DNA from: Aurelia coerulea
Lineage: Eukaryota > Cnidaria > Scyphozoa > Semaeostomeae > Ulmaridae
Reading direction: 5' to 3'
DNA: 64,000 bases
Assembly (NCBI GenBank): GCA_039566865.1
Contig: CM076952.1
Span: 12,916,501-12,980,500 of the forward strand
In this document: positions 10,851-19,664 of the stretch, piece by piece
Layout: each line of letters opens with the position of its first letter
Position numbering within the stretch: position 1 is the stretch's first letter
Made by a program: the position numbers and the translations under genes
Notes under the pieces: generated by a model
Databases searched by the model: none
Told to the model about the DNA's origin: nothing
The model's input: only the letters and a program-made list of their open reading frames with translations

Positions 10851-11284
10851 TCTTCTTATTCTCGGGACAGTAAGGGAACACCAAAGAGCAGTTGTGATCG
10901 CATAGCCTCGTTCGAAGGGGTGAATCACTCCTAAAAATCTCGTACACCTTTCACAAATTACCAAAAAAAATCTCTGAAATCTCTAAGAAATTGTTGAAAT
11001 ACCAAAATCTTTAGAAAAAAGTCATAAAATCTAAGAAATCTTATAAAAATCTCGAAATCTTTCAAAAAATCCTGGAATCTTGAAAAGACCTTGAAATCTC
11101 AAAATCTTTCGCAATAACCAAAAGAGTTCGCGCAATTTCGGAAAATTCAAAGCCTTGAAGGAATCAAATTTCAATCAATTGCCAATCGAACTATTCTTGC
11201 ATTTTTTTCTTGCTTTTATGAGCACTGCAAATGAGGTAGATCGACTCTACGTAGATTTCTTGTTTTCAAAAAGGAACCCTTTAC

Positions 11285-11732
11285 CATGAGCAATAGGACA
11301 CCAAGTGTGTGAAAGATTTATTAGTAGCGAGCCACCTTAACGTTTTATTGGTAGCGAGCCACCTTAACCAATTGTTTTTGTGTGTTTTTACCTATTTTTA
11401 GTTGGTAGTGAGCCACCTTATCGCTGTTTCGTCATTTTGAAATTTTCGGCAGTAAGCCATCTTAAGTGCAGATCCACCTTAACCTTAAAACCTCCACGGA
11501 GCCACCTATTTTTGTGCTGTTGCCTATTTTTGCTTAAGGTGAATCTGCACTTAAGGTGGCTCACTGCCAAAAAATTCAAAAATGACGAAACAGCGATAAG
11601 GTGGCTCACTACCAAGTACAAATAGGTAAAAACTCTCAAAAACAATTGCTTAAGGTGGCTCGCTACCAATGAAAAGTTAAGGTGGCTGGCTACCAATAAA
11701 ACTTTCACACACTTTGGTGTCCTATCGCTCAT
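11285..11732. mobile_element. Foldback built from a GAGCCACCTTAA motif
   Basis: Arms of ~215 bases meet near 11508. CATGAGCAATAGGACACC at the left tip returns as GGTGTCCTATCGCTCATG at 11715-11732. Each arm contains several copies of the 12-mer GAGCCACCTTAA (or its complement), about ten in all. ORFs inside are shadow translations of this repeat. Confidence 0.8.
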
Positions 11733-11769
11733 GCCCTCACATTGAACAAGACCCAATGGTGTTTCTATC

Positions 11770-11995
11770 TCTCCCGAGATTTAAGGGAGATGGATGAAGC
11801 ATCTGTCTGGATATGTCTCTAGAGATGTTCTAATCCAACTCTATAGACTTTATGTTAGGCCTCATCTTGACTATAGCAATATAATTTATCACAAATACCA
11901 TACTATACCAGTATGCGCCTTTATTTCAAGAACAAACTCGAACAAACTCTGTATGCTGCTGCTGTAGCTGCTAAATGTTCCAAATATCCCAAAAT
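11770..11995 (+). pseudogene. Reverse-transcriptase thumb fragment, frameshifted
   Basis: SRDVLIQLYRLYVRPHLDY, then SNIIYHKYHT. A frameshift near 11905 precedes KNKLEQTLYAAAVAAKC. The LYxxYVRPHLDY ... YAAALA pattern is typical of the region after the RT core in CR1/Jockey-like LINEs. No flanking motifs remain. Confidence 0.55.
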
Positions 11996-12154
11996 CCTTA
12001 GGTTCCTACCTTTATCGGAATGAAAAGTCAAACCTCATAAAGATTTTTAAAAATCTTGAAATCTCATGAAAAATCCCGAAAAATCTCAAAATCTCTCATT
12101 TGATCATGGGATTTCTCAAAATCTCGTACACCCTTTTCAGGAGTGAATCACCCC

Positions 12155-12844
12155 TCGGTCTTGTTGGCAACTGGTTTTCAAATATGCTTTCTGTATTTCT
12201 TTGTGTATAATTGAAAAATTGTTGAACTAATTGATATGGACCCAGGTCCTGTCCTGAAAAGGCCCTCTCCATGTGAAACGGATGTGCCTCCAGACTAATA
12301 CACACCAAAATCAGTAAGACTCCGGGAGACCATAACAAGAACAACGTGTCTTCTTCTGGTTTGAAGGGGTTTTGGTCAATAGTAAATTGTTGCGAACACT
12401 AAGATAGGTGTAACATCGGCAGAGGCCCGGCAGATGTTATTTGGAATGCAAGCACAACTGCTTTTTAACTGGAAATAGATGGAATGGAATTAATTTTCGT
12501 TAAATTGGCGGTGAAAGCAACTCTAAAGAATCTTAGGCTCAGCTTCCAATAAGCTGCTCCAACAAATTTATAAAATGATAAAGTAGTAAAGTAATGAATA
12601 CATATCTTTCTTCTGAATTCAGACAGAGCATATTCTCGTCGCCTCCTTCTAACTTTACTTTTGCTTCCAACCCACACTCAACGAACTCAACACGACAACG
12701 AATTTGAATTTCGAACATTTTCTTTCATTGTTGCACACAATAAACCATGTTCCCAGGATGATAATGTGAGGGTGATAATGTGTGAATGTCGCTAGTATTT
12801 TAGACGAATGTTAACACGCTTTTGACAAAAGAGGGAAATCGCCG
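12155..12844. other. Unannotated unique sequence
   Basis: No gene or element recognised. ORFs of 70-82 codons on the minus strand show no domain or splice context I can support. Confidence 0.45.
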
Positions 12845-13423
12845 GCTATCTTTAAAACATGGAATCTGGAAACTGGAATCTGAAATCTGGAATCTGGAAA
12901 CTGGAATCTGGAATCTGGAAACTGGAATCTGGAATCTTGAAACTAGAATCTGGAAACTGGAAACTGGAATCTGGAATCTGGAAACTGGAATCTGGAAACT
13001 GGAATCTGGAATCTGGAATCTTTAAAATGATCGAAAATATTTAAAGGAAATAATCCTAATTGATCGTAAACAAGTAAACAATGGGATCAGTTTGGAAAGT
13101 GATTTGAAGCTTTTCAATGTGGATGATGGCGAATTTTGAATCACGGGGAGAGTTCTTATAGTAAATGAACATGGGGATGTGCCGCGAGCAAGGGTATACT
13201 GCTTTGAACTGCACTAATCTTTCCTTTTGTTCCCCGAAATAGAGGAAGTGAGATCGCTATCATTATTCAGAATTTCATATCAAAACAATGTGTGCTAAGG
13301 CAGCTAATTTGTTCTAGCCTGTTAACCAGACCCTATTCTATTTCAAAGCAAGTAATGAGCTGGATAGCACTCTTTCTAAGACTCGGCACTTCAAAGCAGC
13401 TCTCCATTTTCGTTCACCTTAGG
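12845..13423 (+). mobile_element. GGAATCT-minisatellite element, copy 1 (partial)
   Basis: Shares TCGAAAATATTTAAAGGAAA, TAATCCTAATTGATCGTA and AACTGCACTAATCTTT with copies at 49.9-50.5 kb and, inverted, 51.6-52.0 kb. The core at 12858-13020 alternates the 7-mers GGAATCT and GGAAACT. At 13142-13199 it carries the tip of a G-tipped MITE (CACGGGG...GCAAGGGTATAC). Confidence 0.7.
12858..13020 (+). repeat. 7-bp minisatellite GGAATCT / GGAAACT
   Basis: About 23 tandem heptamers of two alternating types. ORFs across it (LESGIWNLETG repeats) are repeat translations. Confidence 0.95.
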
Positions 13424-13893
13424 TATGAAGCGTGATTTAGGCCAAAATTAAACTGTAAAATGAAAAGCCATTCATGTCGATTCTAATTAGGATATTTAAA
13501 CGAAAAGACAAAATGAAATGACATTCTTAAAGCCAATTTGATAGTTTTCTTAGCAGTTTACATGAATGGCATTTAATTTAACGTTTCAGTTTGCCTATTG
13601 ATTTTGCTGTATCAAAATGTCTATTCGTTTTGTCTATTCGAAATGCCTTATCAGTTTACTGTATCAAAATGTCCTTTCGTTTTAATGTACCAGAACGTCT
13701 ATTCGTTTTGTCTTTTCGTTTTACTGTACCAGAACGTCTATTCGTTTTGTCTATTCATTTTGCTGTACCAGGACGTCTATTCGTTTTGTCCATTCAGTTT
13801 GCGTATTCAGAATGTCTTTTAGTTTACATATCCTGATTTGAATCGACATGAATGGCTATTCGTTTTACAGTTCAATTTTGGCCTAAATAACGC
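13424..13893. mobile_element. Minisatellite-bearing foldback, GATTTAGGCCAAAATT tips (copy A)
   Basis: The left arm, with ATTTAGGCCAAAATTAAACT and GCCATTCATGTCGATT, reappears inverted at the right end (13835-13885). Between the arms, 13600-13830 is a ~27/54-bp minisatellite of TATTCGTTTTGTC and GTACCAGAACGTC. An inverted copy lies at 48360-48816, where two other elements have inserted. This copy shows the unoccupied sites. Confidence 0.8.
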
Positions 13894-14001
13894 GTCAGTT
13901 AAGAAGCGTAATTTAGGCCAAAATTAAACTTTCAATGTTGTTGATTCAGTGCAAGTTACTAATCGTTCTCAGTCCACCACAAGCGAATGTTGTTATTAAA
14001 A
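13894..14001 (+). repeat. Second tip of the same family
   Basis: AAGCGTAATTTAGGCCAAAA at ~13903 repeats the family tip, then matches the inverse of 47709-47797 up to AAGCGAATG. Its single TTAA at ~13898 is the unoccupied target of the piggyBac-like element at 47798. Confidence 0.7.
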
Positions 14002-14268
14002 TGTCATTACCGCAAAAAGCGCGCCTGGATGTTTGCTGGAGGATCTCTGCCCCCAGTGGAACGCACACACACACTATCGCTGGTTGCTGTAATTTCCTGT
14101 TGATCACCCGGGGGTGGCTCTCAGAAAGCTACTGAAAACGATTCCAAACTCCAAAGTTTACAGTACTTGAACCAAATAGTTTGCTGTGAAACTGCCATTC
14201 TATTAGAAAATACAGTACTGCAAACTAGTCACCATTGAAAAGAACTAACAAAGTGGAACTTGAATTTA

Positions 14269-14684
14269 CACGTCTTTTTTATAAGAAACTTGGATCAGCA
14301 CTTCGTACTAAAAGTTTCTTAATTTCGCATGAAAATTTCGGTGTTTTAGTAGTAAAAGTTTCTTAATTAGTTTCTTATCTTTTGGGCCTAAAATTGCGGT
14401 ATTGTTCGAAGTTGAGCCTTCTTCTCGAGAAAGGGCCTCCATTTTGCATTGACATTGTCATCAAGAAGAAGCCATGCACATCAAGGCAAACATTTACGAA
14501 TTTTGCAGTTAAAAGTCAGGAAAAGACGAATGTACCTTTGTTAGAGAGACAGAATAAGAGAGACATACAGAAATGAAGTTTCAGAGTTTCTTAACTGTTC
14601 TTGAGCATAGTACTAGAGTTTCTTAAATTTTTGGTCATCGTAGTACTAGTTTCTTATAAACCAGTTTCTTATAAAAAAAACGTG
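14269..14684. mobile_element. TA-flanked MITE, TTTTTTATAAGAAAC tips (copy 1)
   Basis: Left tip CACGTCTTTTTTATAAGAAA and right tip inverted (TTTCTTATAAAAAAAACGTG), flanked by TA at 14267-14268 and 14685-14686. A ~95% identical copy lies at 34131-34550 and a foldback with the same tips at 61992-62892. TA duplication suggests the Tc1/mariner superfamily. No transposase is present. Confidence 0.85.
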
Positions 14685-14686
14685 TA

Positions 14687-15659
14687 GTGTCGTAGCGATG
14701 GTTGTGAAGTTTTGCGATTAAAGGGGGGCTTTTTCCCCTAGAGATTTTTGGAATTTTTTGCAAGATACATCTTTTTGAACCCCTGTAATTACTGGTCTTT
14801 GTAAATAGTAATGGAACTTGCGGTACCTTTAGCATATTCAAGCCGCTGCATGCCAAAGATTGGAAAATAAAAGTGTGCAAAATAAAAAATTGTGATTAAT
14901 ATTGACAGAAAGAAACTTGACCAGGGTCTATTCCGGAGATTCCGGAGCACATCACGAGGAACTATTCTTGGGCTATTCTTATTCTTGGAACTATCCCTGG
15001 ACAAAATGGAGCAGTAATCCATCAATTGTTTTCAAAGCTCCGATTTTCACGAATCTGTCTCGTTGTATCAATCTTCCAGTATTTAATAACAAGTTTCGTT
15101 TCCTCAGCTTAACAATGCCAATGTCCCTTGCTCCCAAAAACTCCTCGGGGTCCGATGAGAACTAGATACAATGAGTAAAACACCGAGCACAGCCAAGTCT
15201 CAGGAAAATTCCCGTTTCGGCACTATGGTTTCACGAGAAAGATGTCCTGTGTCCACTAAATCTTTTTATAAGAAACTGCTTATAAGAAACGGTAGGCTCA
15301 ATTTTTAAAAAGTTAACAAACAATACACGGCAAGAAAAAGGATAATTTCAACACAATTTCTACTATGTGACATATTGAAATCTCCTTTAGTTTCCAAAGT
15401 GGAAATTTGATTTCACTAATTTCACAACAGTTTCCTATCTTGGGGATTTACACTCTTAATCTGCTAAGCGTCTACCGTGCATAAATCAACACGCATAGTC
15501 TCCTTCTATGAAGATTTCCCATTTCCATTTAATTTCCAAACTACCCATCCCCACAAAATCTAACTACATTTAATCTGATATTTGTATGTAAAATTTTAGT
15601 ATGAACGGGATACAATCAATGAAGAAATTGTTTCTATATTGGATTTACTATGATGTAAC
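14687..15659. other. Unannotated; partial MITE tip at 15262-15300
   Basis: Mostly unique AT-rich sequence. TTTTTATAAGAAACTGCTTA at ~15264 matches the left tip of the element at 61992. The following GGTAGGCTCAA matches, inverted, 63638-63690. No right end was found. Confidence 0.45.
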
Positions 15660-16119
15660 CAGGGCATGAAAAAATATTTTCCTTCCTGCGACCAGACAGA
15701 AATCATCCTCAAAAATCCTGCAAGCATAGAATAATTAAAGTGTCCAGCTTTCTCGAAAAGAAGTCAAGTTTCAAAGGTTCCAAACGATCTATTTTTGAAT
15801 CCCCATGCCCATAGCATTTATCAAATATTGGATTTGAATTCAGTTTGAACTCAGTCACAGAAACTATCATGATTGGCATTGGGTTCAGTTTCTTTCTTTA
15901 CTGATCTCATATTTGTTATCACTATGAACATAAATGGTACTGACATATCTCGATCAGTCAATTTTGCCTGAATTTATGATAACTGTTTCATTTTTATGAA
16001 AAAATGGATATCAGAGCATGAATGAACAGGAAATATTTGAAAATTTCCTGCAGGACATTAGTAATTGGAAGTTTCCTGCGACCGCCCGGTCGCATGGTCG
16101 GGTGGGTTTTCATGCCCTG
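15660..16119. mobile_element. Non-autonomous hAT element, 460 bp
   Basis: TIRs CAGGGCATGAAAA (left) and TTTTCATGCCCTG (right) are perfect over 13 bases. The 8-bp target duplication GATGTAAC is exact at 15652-15659 and 16120-16127. CAGGG tips with 8-bp duplications are diagnostic of hAT. The interior is AT-rich without ORFs, with GC-rich CGGTCGCATGGTCGG near the right end. Confidence 0.92.
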
Positions 16120-17980
16120 GATGTAACATATCTATTAAAATTGCTGTGCTGGCTGTTACCTCAGATATAGCCGTGAAGTAACAGAGACATTTGTTACATA
16201 ATTGCCTCTAAAACTGGTCACAATAATTCGTCAGCTAAGGTCGAAAAAAGGGAGAACGAAAACAAGAATTTTCTCTCGGATCTTTTCCTTCATCTGTGGT
16301 CAGCTGGGGACGAAAGTACTTAGCAAATGGTTTAGCTATTTTTAGCTAATCAAGTTTTGTACAAAAAAGAAATATGAACTTTTGAACTTCAATCAGGTCA
16401 TCCTGCTCTTGTAACCAAGTCAAATTTTTAAGTTACTAAGGAGAGTTCTCCAAAGGCTGGTTCCCAATTGCTCGAGAAACTACAATCGCTTTTCTCATCA
16501 TCAATTTCGAAATGGTCAAATTGAAAACGAAATGCATTCGGATAATAGATTCATTATTAGAATTGACCAGGCATAATAAACTTTTTCCTAAAGGCAATAG
16601 AAAAGCTGACGTTGAATGCGTCGTGGTAAATTTTGTGGCATTAATCCGCGGCTTTAATTAAGCATGATGGAAGGGTGACATAAAGATCAAAAGCGTTATG
16701 CACATGCCTCAGGAAAACGTGTTGGCCTTTTCATCCATTTGGCAAATACGAATTTCGAACTGAATGGATGATGTCACGAGTATTCAATTGGGCGCCAAAA
16801 GTCAGTCTTTCAACTTGTATCAGCAAGCCAACAACATCTCGGTCACCCAAGAGAAATATTGCTCATAAAAACTGAAGAAACAATGGCTTCGAAATATCCT
16901 GTCAAGGCTTTTATGGACGCGCAAAAGACACGTAAGTTAAACTTCTTTCATTCCTACGGAGAATCATTTTAGAAAAGCACATTGGCATGAGAAAATCTTT
17001 AGGAAAATGCGAAGCCTAATGTCTAGAAATAGGCTCCAGTCCTGCATACCTTTAAGGTATGTGATGTCGTTCTGCGTGAAAATGCAAGTAACCGCACAAG
17101 AGGACGGAGAAACTAGTCTGATATTAGGAATTCTTATATCTACAATAACATATGTCTCCCATGTCTTTATCAAAGAATGATACCTTTTTACAACTTGAAA
17201 TCTTAGCATTCCCTCTCCTTCTTGTCTAAGCTCAAGAAAAGCCAAGATTCAAGAGAAAGGAAAACAGGTAAGAAATTCATGATTTTTATTTGATGCCATA
17301 ATCAATTCTTTCCTTTATTAACTATCCTTTCGGCAATCTTTAAACACAGAGACCATCAAGGAGGAGCAATATTTGACCCAAAAACTTCGGCCTATTTCTT
17401 GTTGTTTTCACTCCTGCCTTTTTGCCTTTCTTATAACATTAAAAAGTATTAACGGTCACAACTGTGATCAAGTACATTACAGCGTACATAAAAGAGTCAG
17501 TCCATTTTATTTTAGTATCTTGATTCACGCATTTCTGATGTAGATAAACTCATTATCTATATATAAAGGGCCTGGGTACTAGATTAAATTCTTCTACTAT
17601 ATTCAGGGCCGAAGCCAGTTGGGGGGGGGGGGGGGAGGATACATTTTGCTCTATTGTCAGATTTTTGTGTGTTAAATGTCTATCTTTAGAAGATTTTTAA
17701 GAGAAATGATTCAAAAAAGCATGAATTCATGACCGTTTAAAGATAAATTCTGACAGGAATCATTGAATTTATGGCATATTTTGATAAATGGTTACTAATT
17801 GTGTGGATTGCAAGTTTAGATTGCAAAATATGGCTAAATTCTAGTTACTGAGGAATGAGTTCACTCATGTTTCTACAACTGTTGTTGTTACTGTTGTTGT
17901 TGATAGTTTTATAGACAGAAAATTTGGGTTCTTTCTCCCCTATGCAGTCATGGCTGGTATCTACGGTGGCCAACAAGTCA
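16120..17980. other. Unannotated unique sequence, 15-bp poly-G
   Basis: No supported gene. A G15 tract lies at 17621-17635 after CAGGGCCGAAGCCAGTT, which resembles a hAT tip, but no matching right end was found. Confidence 0.45.
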
Positions 17981-17984
17981 AACC

Positions 17985-18295
17985 AAATCTTTCTTTTTCA
18001 AAACCAAATCTTTCTTTTTCAAAACCGAGTCTTTCTTTTCACAACCAAAACTTTCTTTTCAAAGCCAAACATTTCTTTTCAAAACCACTCTTTTCTTTTC
18101 AAAATCAAATCTTTCTTTTCAAAATCAAATCTTTCTCTTCAAAGGCAAATCTTTCTTTTCAAAATCAAATTTTTCCTTTAGAAACCAAACTTCTTTTTTA
18201 AGAAACCAAAATAATTGTTTTAGAAGCCAAAATTCTTCTTCAAAAATAAAAAAAACCATATCTTTCTTTCTGAAACCAAATCTTTCTTTTCCGGA
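17985..18295. repeat. ~18-bp minisatellite TCTTTCTTTTCAAAA
   Basis: About 16 pyrimidine-rich units, each AAATCTTTCTTTTCAAAACC with drift. Overlapping ORFs on both strands (SFSKPNL repeats) are translations of the period. Confidence 0.9.
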
Positions 18296-18906
18296 ATGCG
18301 AAGGCGCGTGCATGCCATGTGAATATTTGGCTAATAATATACTAAAGTTTCTTAGAATTTTTGCCATTTTAGTGTCAGACATAAAAAACTGTGTGTTTGA
18401 TCAAGAATTGTTTAGACATTGTTTAGATATTTTTTTGATTTTTCTATACTTGCTAAAGATAAAACTGTATGTAACGGGGTTCTCAGGCACAGTACTAGGA
18501 TAGTTAAAATTAGTGCACCAGGGCAACAAAAAAGCCTGAACAAGCAAGTCGCCTATTTTACGATTATTCACTGGTAATTCTAGAAAACTACTGTTTTGAC
18601 TAGAACGTACAACACTGCATCTTGGGTACATCTTAGGCGCATCCTTCACTACTACTATATCCATTAAAATGTTCAGAAAAGCTTTGCTTTCATAGATATT
18701 TATATATCGGCACCATACTTTGAATATCTGGTAAGTAAGACACGCTTCCATGCATTGGGCTAGAGAAACTAAGTCTACTATTTAAAACCTTCGATTAATG
18801 CAAATTTAGGCCCATTTTTTCTTTTTCTATCCTTCAAAAAATGGTTTTAACCCAAGAGTTATACATTTCCCATTGACCTTGAAAAAACTGGTTTGGTTTA
18901 TTTCTG
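18296..18906. other. Unannotated unique sequence
   Basis: No gene or repeat recognised. Confidence 0.45.
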
Positions 18907-18915
18907 CTCCAAGGA

Positions 18916-18967
18916 TACCCTGGGTACCAGACTCTCTAACATGTTAGAGAGTCTGGTACCCAGGGTA
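18916..18967. mobile_element. 52-bp palindromic mobile element, copy 1
   Basis: A perfect hairpin from tip to tip: TACCCTGGGTACCAG at the left, its complement at the right, centre AACATGTT. It is bounded by an exact 9-bp duplication CTCCAAGGA (18907-18915 and 18968-18976), so it moved as a unit. Confidence 0.9.
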
Positions 18968-19105
18968 CTCCAAGGACAAAGAGGGGTCAAACTATCTACA
19001 TTGCTTGACCGCCCCTGGCATGTACTATGGCCTAGTCTAGATTCGAGGAGAGAATTCATTGCAAAATTTTGTTCACTGTTGTCTGTTGATATGCAGTTTT
19101 TCGAG

Positions 19106-19170
19106 TACCCCGGGTACCAGAGCCAACAAAAATAACAGTATTAAAAAAGAAGGCTCTAGAACCCAGGGTA
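19106..19170. mobile_element. 65-bp palindromic element, older relative
   Basis: Tips TACCCCGGGTACCAGAGCC and GGCTCTAGAACCCAGGGTA around a 27-base loop. The flanks TTTTTCGAG and TTATTCCAG match at 7 of 9 positions, as expected for a decayed 9-bp duplication. Confidence 0.65.
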
Positions 19171-19179
19171 TTATTCCAG

Positions 19180-19664
19180 CTATTCAGATAAAATGCCTCC
19201 ATCAAATGTGACTGTGCTCAGTACAATATCAATTGTGTTTGACCCTCAAAAAGTTAAGAAATCTGACTTTCTCAACCATGAGAAATGCTATAATGAAGGA
19301 TGGTAAATGGGGTATAAAGGGCCAAAAAATTTACGATTGCCATGGTTTCTAAAGCACTGTGGTTTAAACACTTCCTATTGGTGTGTCTTATTGCAAGCCA
19401 ATCAAACTTTTGCTGGAGCCCATAATCTCTCATATTTGTTTGTAAGTTCTAGCTGTCAGTCAGCAAACAGTAAGCCAGTTGATCAAATATGCTCTGTTGC
19501 AAATATTCTCCCCAAATGCCAAATTTTCAAAAAGCCTAGTCTGGATAGGGTTAACTTACTCAAGTCATCAAACGGATAAAATTAGGACTGACAAATTATC
19601 AGTGCTCTCCATCAGTAAGTGAGGATGAATCTATGGCATTTGCCCTATTATTTTCAGTTAATAC
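19180..19664. other. Unannotated unique sequence
   Basis: One 90-codon ORF at 19307-19579, unrecognised. No repeat seen. Confidence 0.4.

Larger units (their letters stand above)
10917..12154. mobile_element. Candidate composite element with short TIRs
   Basis: GGGGTGAATCACTCCT at 10917-10932 is matched inverted by AGGAGTGAATCACCCC at 12139-12154 (15/16). Inside both ends lie A-rich stretches built on AAATCT and the phrase AAAATCTCGTACACC. Between them sit a foldback (11285-11732) and an RT fragment. No clear target duplication was found and the tip is partly self-complementary, so the boundaries are tentative. Confidence 0.4.

Noticed and set aside
10917..12154. A single well-defined transposon
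   Set aside because: TIRs are short and self-complementary, and no target duplication was found; kept only as a low-confidence feature.
12822..13044. ORFs with LESGIWNLETG repeats
   Set aside because: Translation of the 7-bp minisatellite, which exists in three copies with different heptamer order.
17595..17640. Left tip of a hAT element (CAGGGCCGAAGCCAG plus poly-G)
   Set aside because: No inverted partner within several kilobases and no duplication to test.
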